Assembly: GCA_965242845.1 (NCBI GenBank)
Contig: CBDETC010000001.1
Coordinates: 186,001-250,000, forward strand
Length of the DNA stretch: 64,000 nucleotides
From: RHLJ01 sp965242845
GTDB taxonomy: Bacteria > Bacteroidota > Rhodothermia > Balneolales > Balneolaceae
Reading direction: 5' to 3'
The notes beneath the pieces were generated by a model that saw only the letters and a list, made by a program, of their open reading frames with translations, was not told where the DNA came from and ran no database searches. The position numbers and the translations under genes are program-made. This document shows positions 27,712-37,138 of this stretch, one piece after another (the stretch's first letter is position 1; every line of letters starts with the position of its first letter).

Positions 27712-28542
27712 TCAGGCTTTTCTTCTTAGAACGGAAATCCCTTTTTCGGTTGGGATGAATTCATGCTCGAATTCAGGAAACTCTTTTAACCACATTTGCA
27801 CGATTTCCTGCTCTTCCTTTCTTCCGGCATCATCCAGGATAATTACCGCATTTTTATCTAAGTACTTAGAGAGTAAAGGTAGTGCCGGATAGCGGGCATG
27901 TTGTTGGGTTTTTTCCGGAGGTCCATCAACTACAAGTAGTTGTACACTGTTTTCTTCCAATTCAAAAGAGGAGAGGTCGTACCAGGTATACTTTTTATTT
28001 CCTATCGGTTGGTTTACCAGTGGAGTGAAATGAATCTCGGCATAATCAGCCAGTCCATGCTGAACTAATTGGGTTTTGGTTTTACCTCCATAAAACTCAT
28101 CATGATCAAGGGAGTGTATAAAACCTTTTTCCAGTTCCTCAAGCAGATAAGAAGTAATAATCGTGGAGGAGCCACTTCCAATTTCAATAATATGATCTGG
28201 CTTCAAAGTTTTAACTTCACCCAATATGGTATTTATCAGTTCAGGGAATGCAGCCCAGCCAGATAAATAGGGAAGAGGCGCTCTGGGTTTCACTAATGAA
28301 TGTATGTTGAAAAGAGCCTGAGTGCGTTCATCCTGGTATCGGATTTCTTTAATGATACCCCGGTAAGTATGAAAAATGAGCAGGGAGAAATACAGTACTA
28401 CCAAAGGAAGGGTGACTGCAACTGCGATATGGAAGTCTACAAAAGAAAACAGTGCTCCAAACAATAGTGCAAGCACAATTACTGGAGGATAAATGTACTT
28501 GTTGTCAACTATTTTGAGGTTCAACTCATCAAAATATGCCAT
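27712..28542 (-). CDS. Membrane-anchored class I SAM methyltransferase
   Basis: Two N-terminal membrane helices (~18-36 and 40-58) are followed by a class I methyltransferase domain in this 276-residue protein. Motif I is IIEIGSGSS at 118-126. The acidic motif LLVVDGPPEKTQ near residue 205 and AVIILDDAGRKEEQE match the Methyltransf_24 group. The substrate is unknown. It lies 9 bases after the HTTM-like gene on the same strand and may belong to that unit. Confidence 0.75.
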   Translation of the reverse strand: MAYFDELNLKIVDNKYIYPPVIVLALLFGALFSFVDFHIAVAVTLPLVVLYFSLLIFHTYRGIIKEIRYQDERTQALFNIHSLVKPRAPLPYLSGWAAFPELINTILGEVKTLKPDHIIEIGSGSSTIITSYLLEELEKGFIHSLDHDEFYGGKTKTQLVQHGLADYAEIHFTPLVNQPIGNKKYTWYDLSSFELEENSVQLLVVDGPPEKTQQHARYPALPLLSKYLDKNAVIILDDAGRKEEQEIVQMWLKEFPEFEHEFIPTEKGISVLRRKA

Positions 28543-28551
28543 AAAGAATGC

Positions 28552-29448
28552 TTAAATGGGGATTTTATCCGGTTCGAAAAAGCCACGAATTTTATGCTGG
28601 TACCGATTATACCACTCGGGCCACGGAAAGCCAAGGATAAAGAGTTCAATCATAAAAGCATCAAAACGGATATTCATGCTCAGAGTAACTCCAAAATGCA
28701 TGCCTATTAAAAATAATGCTATGATGGGTCTTGCCTTATTGAACCAGAATAGAATTCCGAAAAACTCAGTCATAATTCCCACAATCAATATCATAGTAGC
28801 GATGGGGATGCTGTTTAGAGCAATTGTTTGAACAAAGGTATACTGGAATTCACCTTCTCGAGAAAGTATATCAGTCCCTTTTTCGGCTATCCAAAGCCAC
28901 AAATGTCTCCCATCAACCCAGGTAATTCCTGTACCAATTAATTTTGAGATGGAAGCTGAAAAATAGCCCGCACCGATATAAAAAATGGTAATCCCTATGA
29001 TGAACCGGTAGCGTTCACTCTTATTCTCGAAGAAGGCCAAGCCCATAGCAAAGCTAAATAAAGCCATTCCAACTAAGTTTGCACTATGAGGTATTTCTCC
29101 AATGGAGAAGCGCGCTACATAAAGGATGTGGAATAAAAGGAGAGCAATTGCATATAGCCATTTGGAGCCAATTCTAAAAAAGGCAACAAGCACAATGATT
29201 GTGGTTAACGAGGCCACAATAATGGGCATGAAATCGTTGTGCATAAACGAAATATCAACCAGTCTTGCCAGACCAAGAGGAAGTACTACGTCTCTGATCT
29301 TAAGCGTATAAATACCCCAATACCAGGAATGCCAAATAACCTGGTACACCATAAAGAGCTCAAAAATCTTGAAATAAAAGAGGTGAGCTTTGGTTAATTC
29401 TTCAGGCTTTCCGAAGAGGTTTTCAACTATGTATGCTCCTAATTTCAT
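28552..29448 (-). CDS. HTTM/vitamin K carboxylase-like multi-pass membrane protein
   Basis: This 298-residue protein has about seven or eight membrane helices. The layout, with an early VYQVIWHSWYWG helix and a GAGYFSASISKLIGTGITWV loop followed by a Trp-rich HLWLWIAEKG stretch, resembles the HTTM domain, relatives of vitamin K-dependent gamma-carboxylase. I infer the family from pattern only; no active lysine can be assigned safely. Its start overlaps the stop of the 163-residue gene upstream by 4 bases, so the two are coupled. Confidence 0.6.
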   Translation of the reverse strand: MKLGAYIVENLFGKPEELTKAHLFYFKIFELFMVYQVIWHSWYWGIYTLKIRDVVLPLGLARLVDISFMHNDFMPIIVASLTTIIVLVAFFRIGSKWLYAIALLLFHILYVARFSIGEIPHSANLVGMALFSFAMGLAFFENKSERYRFIIGITIFYIGAGYFSASISKLIGTGITWVDGRHLWLWIAEKGTDILSREGEFQYTFVQTIALNSIPIATMILIVGIMTEFFGILFWFNKARPIIALFLIGMHFGVTLSMNIRFDAFMIELFILGFPWPEWYNRYQHKIRGFFEPDKIPI

Positions 29449-29936
29449 TCGCTAAAATAATCTTCGTTTGATAGGTTAGGGTTGAAAAGTGTGGTATCTG
29501 ATTTAAAGAGCAGATAGGGAGTCACCTGAACGGTTACACTATCATCGCCAACCATCTGACCTCTAACCTTAAAAATCATCCAGTCTTCATTTCTGAAATG
29601 TTGTTCCCCAAGCATTGTTCGTAGCGCCTGAACTCTTTTTTCATCCCAGTTCTTCGTTTTAGAAACGAAGTTGGAGAAATCGATTTGATCAACCCCGGCA
29701 TCAAGGATACTTTCAACAGTACCATTAATTTCATTTAGAGAAGTAGTTTGCCATACTGATGCAGAATCAACATTCGAAACATCTGTTACTATGGCTCTGG
29801 TCCAGGGGTTTCCAGCTTTAGAAAACATAGGGTAAATGCTGAAGGGCCAATATTCTCCTTCATGTGTTGCAAGCAAAATCCCTGAAAGTAAAAAGGTGAT
29901 GAGTGTAATCCTCATCATCCGTCTTTGATTAGACAT
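29445..29936 (-). CDS. Membrane-anchored partner of the HTTM-like protein
   Basis: This 163-residue protein has one N-terminal membrane segment (ITLITFLLSGILLATHEG) and a soluble remainder. The WPFSIYPMFSKAG motif resembles small proteins that commonly sit next to HTTM-like genes. The tail is a beta-rich domain of unknown role. The four-base overlap with the HTTM-like gene supports a two-protein complex, but this is inference. Confidence 0.6.
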   Translation of the reverse strand: MSNQRRMMRITLITFLLSGILLATHEGEYWPFSIYPMFSKAGNPWTRAIVTDVSNVDSASVWQTTSLNEINGTVESILDAGVDQIDFSNFVSKTKNWDEKRVQALRTMLGEQHFRNEDWMIFKVRGQMVGDDSVTVQVTPYLLFKSDTTLFNPNLSNEDYFSE

Positions 29937-30055
29937 TGATAATGATGAAATAAATTATGGATGAGCGAAGTTAAGGTTTTTGGAGATACAATAAATCGAG
30001 GAATTAATATTTATATTCTTTGCTTTGTTAATTCAACACGATTGACGACATCTAC

Positions 30056-30787
30056 ATGGGTAAACAAACGGTTATAATCTTTATTCTTGCACTGCTGACT
30101 TCAATGCCGGCATTCTCACAATCTGATTCAGGAGAAGTCATCTTTTTCGATATCGAAGATTTCGAAAACGAACTCATCGGAGACCTCCCTGAAAATTGGT
30201 ATAACCAAAAGGGAGAGGCGCGTCCGATTACTTATACTGGCGATTTGCGTAAAACGTATAACTATACAGTGATGGAAGAAGGGACGAATAAGTTCCTGCG
30301 TTTTGATGGGGTGAGAGGTAAGCATTTAAACTATCCGCTGGCAAAATCTGAGGTAGATATTTACGAAACTCCAATCCTAAACTGGAAATGGCGTATTCAT
30401 GATATTCCCGATGGAGCCAAAGAAACCGATAAGAAAAAGAATGATACTGCGGCCAGTATTTATGTCGTATTTGATTTAGGGAAAGTGCTTTTCCGAAAAG
30501 TACCTAAATCCATTCGCTACACCTGGAGTTCAAGTCTTCCTGTTGGCAAGGAGGCTTCAATATTTCACGGGAATCAGAAAATCATAGTAATGGGTAGTGG
30601 CGAAGAAGGTCTGGGAGAGTGGCAGTCCTTTCAACGAAATATCGTTGAAGATTACAGACGTTTATTCGGTGATCCGCCTCCTCATACGCCATTAGCAATA
30701 TTGATCTTAAGCGATGGAGATAGCACAAAAAAGAATTCAAAAGCAGATTACGACGATATTTTCTTAAGCTCTTCTCCCGATAATTAA
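30056..30787 (+). CDS. DUF3047 exported protein
   Basis: This 243-residue protein has a signal peptide (LALLTSMPAFSQ). The mature part matches DUF3047: WNWKWRI-like LNWKWRIHDIPDGA, DTAASIYVVFDLG, IRYTWSSSLPVG and the C-terminal ILSDGDSTKKNSKADYDDI. The function is unknown; the family looks like a beta-sandwich binding domain. It precedes the MMPL transporter gene by 43 bases, so it may be a periplasmic partner of that transporter. Confidence 0.78.
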   Translation: MGKQTVIIFILALLTSMPAFSQSDSGEVIFFDIEDFENELIGDLPENWYNQKGEARPITYTGDLRKTYNYTVMEEGTNKFLRFDGVRGKHLNYPLAKSEVDIYETPILNWKWRIHDIPDGAKETDKKKNDTAASIYVVFDLGKVLFRKVPKSIRYTWSSSLPVGKEASIFHGNQKIIVMGSGEEGLGEWQSFQRNIVEDYRRLFGDPPPHTPLAILILSDGDSTKKNSKADYDDIFLSSSPDN

Positions 30788-30830
30788 TTCAAATGCTTAT
30801 TTTCAGCGATTTAGTCAGGTACAAATATAG

Positions 30831-33323
30831 ATGAAGCAGCTTCTTGGGCTATTTAGGCCTCTTTTAACGTTTAATATCCGCCACCCATTCTTAGTGATCG
30901 TTTTCTCATTAGTGCTGGCAGGCATCAGCGGGTATTATGCTTCTCAGCTTAAGATTGATACCGATATTGCTAACCTGCTTCCAGCTGATCACCCTAATGT
31001 ACTTGCACTTGAAGAACTGAAAGAAACTGTTGGTGGAGAAACGGAGATGCAGGTTGCTATCAATTCTCCAAGCTTTGAAGCGAACAAAGCTTTTGCGGAA
31101 GCACTTATACCCAAAACGCTTGAACTCTATTATTCACGCTACCAGGATGTTTATTTCAAAAGAGCTGAGTACAAAAAGAACACAGAAGTACTAAAAGACA
31201 ATGCTCTCTATTTGGCAAGTAATCAGGAGTTGGATGATATCACTGTATGGCTTGAGGATGAAATTGAGCAGGCCAAATTAGAAGCGAGCCCCTTTTACTT
31301 TGATTTAGAGGAAGATGATGAAGAAGAGGATACGAGGGCTGAAGGATTCCAGGAAAGCTATGAGACATTAGTTCCCTCAGAATATCCTATTAGTGAAGAC
31401 AGTACCATCATGGTGCTCAAATTCTTTCCGACAGGCTCGAAAAGTGATATCAAGTACCTGGAAGATATGTTCGAGACCTATGATTCACTGATAACGGCAT
31501 TAAATCCAGCTTCCTTCCACCCGGAAATGCAGGTACAATATGGAGGCAGGTTAAAGCGACATTTGGAAGAACTGACTTCAATAATGAATGATGTTCTTGG
31601 AAGTTTTGCGTCCGGAATTAGTAGTGTGGTGTTATTGGTGATGCTTTATTTCTTTATCAAGAAGTACATCCATTACAGGAGAGGATCAAACGGCAATCAG
31701 GGATATACGGTATGGAGTCATGTTATACGAATGCCCATTCCGGTACTTATTATCGGAGTTCCTTTGCTGATCAGTCTGCTATGGACTTTTGGGATCACCT
31801 ATTTCTATCTCGGGATGTTAAACACTATGACATCGGTGCTGTTTGTAATTCTCTTTGGGTTGGGGATTGATTACGGAATCCATTACTACGCCAGGTACAT
31901 CGAATTACGTTCCAGTGGAATGGATGTAGAAACTGCTATATATGCAACTAATGATAAAACCGGGGAAGCAATATTAGTAAGTGCTTTTACCACGGCCTGT
32001 GCTCTTTATGTGTTAATGTTCGCTGATTTCAGAGGGTTTTCGGAATTTGGATTTATTTCCGGCACAGGGATTATGTTGGCACTCGTAGCAATGTTATATG
32101 TGCTCCCATCACTCCTGGTTATTTTTGAACGTTTTAATCTGATTCTCTTCAGTCACGATGAAGAATTTCACAACATCCAGAAGCGTAGATATCCATTCGC
32201 CAGAACGGTAGTGATCATTGGATTACTAATTTCAGGGGTAGTAATTGCTTTGAGTGGAAACTTAAGTTTCCAGTACGATACGGGTGAGCTTGAACCCAGA
32301 TTCCCTGAGTATGAAAAATTCCGGGAAGTAGCCCGGCAAGCAGAAGATTCTGATAAAAGGAATCCGGCCTACATCATTGCTGATTCTGATGAAGAAGTAA
32401 AAGAGCTTATGTTGGCCTTACAGGAGATTAAAGACCAGGATACAACCTCACCTACCATTTTAAGTATTGAGTCGCTACAGGAGCGATTTCCATCTACCTT
32501 AGAGGAAGAGGAAGTAAAGCTTCAGGCCATTGCTGATATTCGGGAATTACTTGAGGACCCATTCATTGTGAACAGGGAAGATGAAGACCTTGATAAACTT
32601 CGGAGAGCTTCACAAACCACAGAACCACTCACGATTGATCAAATCCCTGACTATCTGAAATCCAGATTTATTACCAAAGATGGAGAAGTGGGTCGTTTTG
32701 TTATTATTTATCCATCTGTGGGACTTTCCGATGGTCGTTTATCTATCGCTTTTAAGGATGATGTAGGTGAGGTAAGATTGGATGGAGGTAAAACCTATCA
32801 CGCTGCAAGTACAAGTATTGTTGCTGCGTCTATGTTGGACTTGATGAGAACGGAAAGTCCATACATGGTGGGAGCTACCTTCCTGATCATTTACCTCTTC
32901 ATGATTTTCACCTTCCGATCTTTCCGTTGGTCGTTGATTTCCATGCTTCCACTTTTGGTAGGTCTTCTCTGGATGTTTGGAATCATGATGATTTTTGATC
33001 TTCAGTTCAACTTCTACAACCTGGTGGTTCTTCCTGCGATACTTGGAATAGGGGAGGATAGTGGAGTTCATTTAGCTCATCGCTACAGAGATGAAGGCAA
33101 AAACAGTATGTGGGAGGTACTTTCCAGTACTGGTCAGCATATTACCATGGGATCATTCACTACCATGCTCGGCTTTGCAGGATTGCTTTTTACAGCACAT
33201 CCAGGCTTACAATCGCTAGGAGTGATGGCTGTAATCGGTATTGGAATGACTCTTCTAACGTCATTGACTTTCCTGCCGGCGCTTATTCAATGGTTAGAAG
33301 ATTTGGATTGGATTAAGTTTTAA
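30831..33323 (+). CDS. MMPL/RND-family transporter
   Basis: The protein has 830 residues and 12 membrane helices in two halves, each with a large periplasmic loop (~40-265 and ~466-680). Both membrane halves carry the charged relay of the family in the fourth helix, FGLGIDYGIHYYARY and LGIGEDSGVHLAHRY. RND proteins of this type move lipids, hopanoids or other hydrophobic molecules. The substrate here is not evident. It probably forms a unit with the DUF3047 gene upstream. Confidence 0.88.
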   Translation: MKQLLGLFRPLLTFNIRHPFLVIVFSLVLAGISGYYASQLKIDTDIANLLPADHPNVLALEELKETVGGETEMQVAINSPSFEANKAFAEALIPKTLELYYSRYQDVYFKRAEYKKNTEVLKDNALYLASNQELDDITVWLEDEIEQAKLEASPFYFDLEEDDEEEDTRAEGFQESYETLVPSEYPISEDSTIMVLKFFPTGSKSDIKYLEDMFETYDSLITALNPASFHPEMQVQYGGRLKRHLEELTSIMNDVLGSFASGISSVVLLVMLYFFIKKYIHYRRGSNGNQGYTVWSHVIRMPIPVLIIGVPLLISLLWTFGITYFYLGMLNTMTSVLFVILFGLGIDYGIHYYARYIELRSSGMDVETAIYATNDKTGEAILVSAFTTACALYVLMFADFRGFSEFGFISGTGIMLALVAMLYVLPSLLVIFERFNLILFSHDEEFHNIQKRRYPFARTVVIIGLLISGVVIALSGNLSFQYDTGELEPRFPEYEKFREVARQAEDSDKRNPAYIIADSDEEVKELMLALQEIKDQDTTSPTILSIESLQERFPSTLEEEEVKLQAIADIRELLEDPFIVNREDEDLDKLRRASQTTEPLTIDQIPDYLKSRFITKDGEVGRFVIIYPSVGLSDGRLSIAFKDDVGEVRLDGGKTYHAASTSIVAASMLDLMRTESPYMVGATFLIIYLFMIFTFRSFRWSLISMLPLLVGLLWMFGIMMIFDLQFNFYNLVVLPAILGIGEDSGVHLAHRYRDEGKNSMWEVLSSTGQHITMGSFTTMLGFAGLLFTAHPGLQSLGVMAVIGIGMTLLTSLTFLPALIQWLEDLDWIKF

Positions 33324-33331
33324 AACACCGG

Positions 33332-34243
33332 TTAGTCCAGCATACCATCTAACCAATGAATGATGTTTAGCAGTAGTTGGTAGTTTTCAGGTGCAATCTC
33401 ATTGTTCATTCCGGTTTTTCTTTTTTGAGGCCCGGCTAGTTGAGCGGAAAACATTGCTGCTTCTCCAAAGACTACAACTCGTCCTTTTCCAAACTTTTTG
33501 AAGGCCCCTTGTGACCACCCTCCGGCATTCTGTCTTATAGTTCTATCATTAAAAACCCAAGCAGTATCAGGAAGCAAGTTCAAATAGCTGTTAGCAAAGA
33601 TTAAAATTGGAGTAGCATCATCTGGTATTCTAAATGCCTGACCGGTGAAAGTCGCAATTTGCTGGACGCTTTCAGTTGAGTTTCTTCCTCTGGTAATGTT
33701 ACTCTCGATGAGAGTTTTTTCGTTTAGATTAAATAATGCAGGACCTCTTGATAGGGTATCAAAAACAAATCCATTAGTGAATTCAAATTCAAAGACTCTA
33801 GCCAGATCTTCAGCGGCACCTGCCATTGGCATATGATCGGCTATCAGAAACAAATTTCCACCTTCCCATACCCATTCCTTTACAGCATCGATTTCCGGCT
33901 TTGTGAATGCTGAAGGATTAGGTAATACCCAATTACCTACATTAACCGCGTTTAGTGCATTCGATATTACAAGGATTTTGCCGTTATCTAATTCATCTTT
34001 TTTAAATATTCCATTGTACTCTAAAACATTGTATCCATCTCTTTCCAAAAGGTTTGAGAATGCTTTATAACGCCCGTTCTTGGTATGAAAGTTTTGATGT
34101 CCTTCATCAATGAAAATCACAGGGCCTTTTCCCATCTCGTATGCAGGGTTGTGAATAACCGGATTATAACTTGTATCTGCTACTTGTTGTGAAAAGAGCT
34201 GACTTGGGATTATTAAGATGATGAGAAGGAGTAAAGGTTTCAT
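33332..34243 (-). CDS. Exported DUF4350/ThuA-like class I amidotransferase-fold protein
   Basis: I chose the start at 34243 because a clean signal peptide follows (MKPLLLLIILIIPSQLFSQ); a longer reading adds 32 polar residues. The mature part of this 303-residue protein has a flavodoxin-like fold pattern (VIFIDEGHQNFHTK, KILVISNAL, GGNLFLIADHMPM, KGRVVVFGEAAMF) as in DUF4350 and ThuA-like domains. These lack a proven enzyme activity. It stands alone on the minus strand. Confidence 0.65.
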   Translation of the reverse strand: MKPLLLLIILIIPSQLFSQQVADTSYNPVIHNPAYEMGKGPVIFIDEGHQNFHTKNGRYKAFSNLLERDGYNVLEYNGIFKKDELDNGKILVISNALNAVNVGNWVLPNPSAFTKPEIDAVKEWVWEGGNLFLIADHMPMAGAAEDLARVFEFEFTNGFVFDTLSRGPALFNLNEKTLIESNITRGRNSTESVQQIATFTGQAFRIPDDATPILIFANSYLNLLPDTAWVFNDRTIRQNAGGWSQGAFKKFGKGRVVVFGEAAMFSAQLAGPQKRKTGMNNEIAPENYQLLLNIIHWLDGMLD

Positions 34244-34468
34244 TTTAATATCAAATAGTATAGTTCTTCCTCTGTTCTTTATCCATTTTTTGGAGGTTTG
34301 ATAAAGTGAATCTAGAAAATTATGCTTCTTATTCTTCAATGTCTTAGTTTAATTCTGGTCACCGTAGAAATAAATATGGTCGAGATTTTTTGAAGATCAA
34401 TCAGCTTGACTTGGCAGGTCTGACGTCTATTGTTTTAAAAAATGACGAGACAATAATTACTTAATTAA

Positions 34469-36100
34469 ATGCCAATACACAAAACGTATTGTTTACTCAA
34501 TGCAAAACTTTTCTATTCTCTTTTAACAGACCTGAGACTTGGTCTACTCATTTTACTGTTCTTAGCTATTAGTAGCCAAATCACACACGCTCAAAATGCA
34601 AGAATCTTAGACCTGGATGATTTTGAAGCCTATACATTAATCGAGCGCTTAGTACAACGTGGTTATCTAAACGAACTAAACCCTACTAGGCTTCCATATT
34701 ACGAGAGTGAAGTTTATGAAGCTTTAGTTGACATAAATGAATCATCACTTAACCGAATTGAAAAAATTTGGTATGAGCAGCTAAAGGAAATTATCGGTTT
34801 TGATTTGTATGAAAACCAGCGCCCTTATGTCGTTGAACCGATACTGATTGGAGGAAATGAGGTTAATAATACAGAGCGTAAACAATACTATCGCCCTTCT
34901 GATAATTCGCTCCATGCCTGGCCTTACGGAGAGCTATTTTTATTCACAGATTTCAAAAATCTCACTCTTAGCAATAATGTACGTTTTGATTTGTATTACG
35001 AATTTGGACCAGATGGAATCGATCCAACTAATCGTCTGTATATACGAAACGATAATCCTTATCTGAGTTATAGAAATGGAAATATACAAGCCCTTATTGG
35101 GAGGACAGAACATCAATGGGGGATGTATGGAGAGTCAAGTACATTCATCTCAGATGTAGCTCCTCCATTTGATCAGCTTGCCTTTGCTATGGGCAATACA
35201 AAGATTTCAATCACATCCATCACAGGCTTCTTAGATAACATCAGTGGGGATGATGTCTTTCGTGGTAGTACCAGGTTCGATAATCAGTCGAAAGAGCGAA
35301 TGGTATCTATGAGGAGAATTGACTGGAGATTAAGCGATAATTTGTTGCTTACTTTTAAAGACGCCATTCTATACTCGCATTACAGCTTAGGTCTGGAACC
35401 CAAATATCTTGTTCCGGGATATCTCTATTTCTTCCTGGAGGCAGCTGCGCCTGAAGATCAAGTCGAAAATTTATTTATTGGAGGGAGTGTTTGGTATAGG
35501 CATAAAAGCCTTAGCCTCTACTTCGATTTCATGGTTGATGATGTGATTTTTAATCGCGCTGATCGGGGATTGACTGAGAAGAATAATTTTAGCCTGGTAT
35601 TGAATTCGGATTACTACCTAAGAAACCACCCTGTTCAACTAAACCTGGATTTCGAACTGGTAACTTACCAGGCCTATAATACCGATCAGGCAGAAGGTCG
35701 ATATCTGTATCTAAATCGGGGAATTGCAACAGACTATAATGACTATGCATTTACCGAACTTAGATTTGACTATTTCGCAGACTCCCACATAAAAGGACTT
35801 ACAATATCTCCTTATGTAGGACTGCTTCTTCAAGGCGAGCAAACTATCAACCAGGAATTTATAAGCAATTATTCATCGAGTGGGAGAGAGCTTGAATATG
35901 TATTAACTGGTACCGTTGAGCGTACAGCCAGAGCTGCATTAGAACTCCAATATTTTGGACCACACAACACCTGGGTTAGGGCAGATATAGGAGCTAATTT
36001 TATTGACAATAAGGGGAACACAGCCAGTGATCTTCAGCAAGAAATAAATGGCATGATTGAAATTGGCTTTACAGCCAATTTTGGAGAATTATTTCGGTAA
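34469..36100 (+). CDS. Wzi-like capsule assembly / outer membrane barrel protein
   Basis: This 543-residue exported protein has a long hydrophobic N-terminus (LRLGLLILLFLAISSQITHA), a helical domain to ~110 (EAYTLIERLVQRGYL) and a beta-barrel with many alternating strands, as in the Wzi capsule-anchoring family (GRTEHQWGMYGESSTFISD). The polysaccharide group at 23876-27711 gives a plausible, though not adjacent, partner. It converges with the flavodoxin-fold gene across a long hairpin. Confidence 0.7.
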   Translation: MPIHKTYCLLNAKLFYSLLTDLRLGLLILLFLAISSQITHAQNARILDLDDFEAYTLIERLVQRGYLNELNPTRLPYYESEVYEALVDINESSLNRIEKIWYEQLKEIIGFDLYENQRPYVVEPILIGGNEVNNTERKQYYRPSDNSLHAWPYGELFLFTDFKNLTLSNNVRFDLYYEFGPDGIDPTNRLYIRNDNPYLSYRNGNIQALIGRTEHQWGMYGESSTFISDVAPPFDQLAFAMGNTKISITSITGFLDNISGDDVFRGSTRFDNQSKERMVSMRRIDWRLSDNLLLTFKDAILYSHYSLGLEPKYLVPGYLYFFLEAAAPEDQVENLFIGGSVWYRHKSLSLYFDFMVDDVIFNRADRGLTEKNNFSLVLNSDYYLRNHPVQLNLDFELVTYQAYNTDQAEGRYLYLNRGIATDYNDYAFTELRFDYFADSHIKGLTISPYVGLLLQGEQTINQEFISNYSSSGRELEYVLTGTVERTARAALELQYFGPHNTWVRADIGANFIDNKGNTASDLQQEINGMIEIGFTANFGELFR

Positions 36101-36102
36101 AG

Positions 36103-36154
36103 GTATAAGAGCCTGGAGATACTATTAATTACTATTCTCCAGGCTACCTTATAC
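36103..36154 (+). repeat. Long imperfect hairpin between convergent genes
   Basis: The arms are GTATAAG plus AGCCTGGAGA on the left, and TCTCCAGGCT, an AC bulge, then CTTATAC on the right: 17 paired bases around a 16-base AT-rich loop. No T-run follows on either strand. It probably acts as a bidirectional transcription barrier or mRNA 3'-end structure. Confidence 0.55.
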
Positions 36155-36157
36155 AGT

Positions 36158-36916
36158 TTATCTCTTATGTTCGGGGCTATCAAATCCGGTTTTACAACCT
36201 GCATCCCATTCATCGGGCTGATTGCCATAAGCGGGAATACCGCCCAGATCTTTCAGCATTCTGGCAAGATGTAAACAGTTCCAAACAAGGAAGGTTGTAT
36301 TACGGTTTGTGAATTCGTTTTCTGGTCCACCTGAACCTTCATCGCGGTAGGAGGGGCCAGGGCCTGCTTCACCCATCCAACCGGCATCTGCCTGAGGAGG
36401 GACGGTATATCCAATGTGAGAAAGGGAAAAGAGAATGTTCATTGCACAGTGCTTTACTCCATCTTCGTTTCCTGTTATAAGTGTAGCACCAACCTTGCCA
36501 TAATCTCTATACTGGCCTTTGTCATTGAACTGGTGTGTATAGCCGTACATTCTTTCAAGCGTTCTATTGCAAACGGAAGATTTTTCTCCAAGCCAAACCG
36601 AAGTACATACAATTACGATATCGCTCGCGTCGATCTCTTTTTGGATCATTGGCCAGTCATCTTTATCCCACTCAGGAGTTTGGGACATATCGAGTCCCAG
36701 ACCAGCGGGGATTTCATAATCGACGGGGCGAATGATTTTGGTTTCTACGTCATTCGCTTCAAAAATTTTCTGAGCAACTTTAATTAACCCTTCGGTATGA
36801 GATAAAACAGGAGTTCTGTTCAGGGTACAATTGAGGAAGATTGCTTTTAGATCATCGTATTTCGCTGGGGGATTGGCACAGTGTTTTTCAATTTTTTCGT
36901 TTAATTGCTCAGACAT
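36158..36916 (-). CDS. NAD(P)H-dependent flavodoxin-fold oxidoreductase
   Basis: This 252-residue protein has a flavodoxin-like fold: KAIFLNCTLNRTPVLSHTEG at ~25-45 is the FMN phosphate loop, and IVIVCTSVWLGEKSSVCNRT is the isoalloxazine-contact region. It is related to the NADPH-dependent FMN reductase/WrbA-like superfamily. The substrate is unknown. It lies beyond the attC-like structure from the DUF6090 gene and on the same strand, so it could in principle be a second cassette, but no second attC-like site follows it. Confidence 0.8.
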   Translation of the reverse strand: MSEQLNEKIEKHCANPPAKYDDLKAIFLNCTLNRTPVLSHTEGLIKVAQKIFEANDVETKIIRPVDYEIPAGLGLDMSQTPEWDKDDWPMIQKEIDASDIVIVCTSVWLGEKSSVCNRTLERMYGYTHQFNDKGQYRDYGKVGATLITGNEDGVKHCAMNILFSLSHIGYTVPPQADAGWMGEAGPGPSYRDEGSGGPENEFTNRNTTFLVWNCLHLARMLKDLGGIPAYGNQPDEWDAGCKTGFDSPEHKR

Positions 36917-37019
36917 AATACTTTCTTTATTAATTATAGATTAATAGTAGTTCCTGGTGTTTTCCCGATTAAAGCGTTGCTTATTCTAATACATTTCCAG
37001 GCTGCTCGAAGCTAGTAAA

Positions 37020-37098
37020 GCTGAACCATTCACACAAATTGTTGATGAAACTCGAACGTTCCAGCTATGAAGCGTAGGAACGGTTTGGTTGGTTAGGC
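37020..37098 (-). repeat. attC-like folded site downstream of the DUF6090 gene
   Basis: Read on the minus strand, the site starts with GCCTAAC (37092-37098), an exact match to the integron R'' consensus RYYYAAC. An inner stem, CGTTCC/GGAACG at 37057-37082, with a second short stem CTATG/CGTAG inside it, forms the central hairpin. The distal end GGTTCAGC pairs with GCCTAACC with two mismatches, but the terminal GTTCAGC deviates by one base from GTTRRRY. Total length is 79 bases, within the known attC range. An additional GCACAAC heptamer lies just outside, at 37117-37123. Confidence 0.45.
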
Positions 37099-37112
37099 CT
37101 ATGCTTTATAGC

Positions 37113-37126
37113 CATTGTTGTGCTTT
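37113..37126 (+). repeat. Inverted flank, copy 1 of the GTTGTGC repeat
   Basis: CCATTGTTGTGCTT is present here after the DUF6090 stop. The other copy, on the far side of the gene at 37935-37948, is its inverted complement with one mismatch (CCGTTGTTGTGCTT on the minus strand). The two bracket an ~820-bp segment holding only the DUF6090 gene. In integrons, the inverse core of a cassette is complementary to the core at its own 5' end, which this arrangement reproduces. Confidence 0.55.
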
Positions 37127-37138
37127 CGTTTTTTTTAT

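Noticed and set aside
36416..36787. Plus-strand 123-codon open frame
   Set aside because: It is antisense to the flavodoxin-fold gene, which has a recognisable fold pattern.
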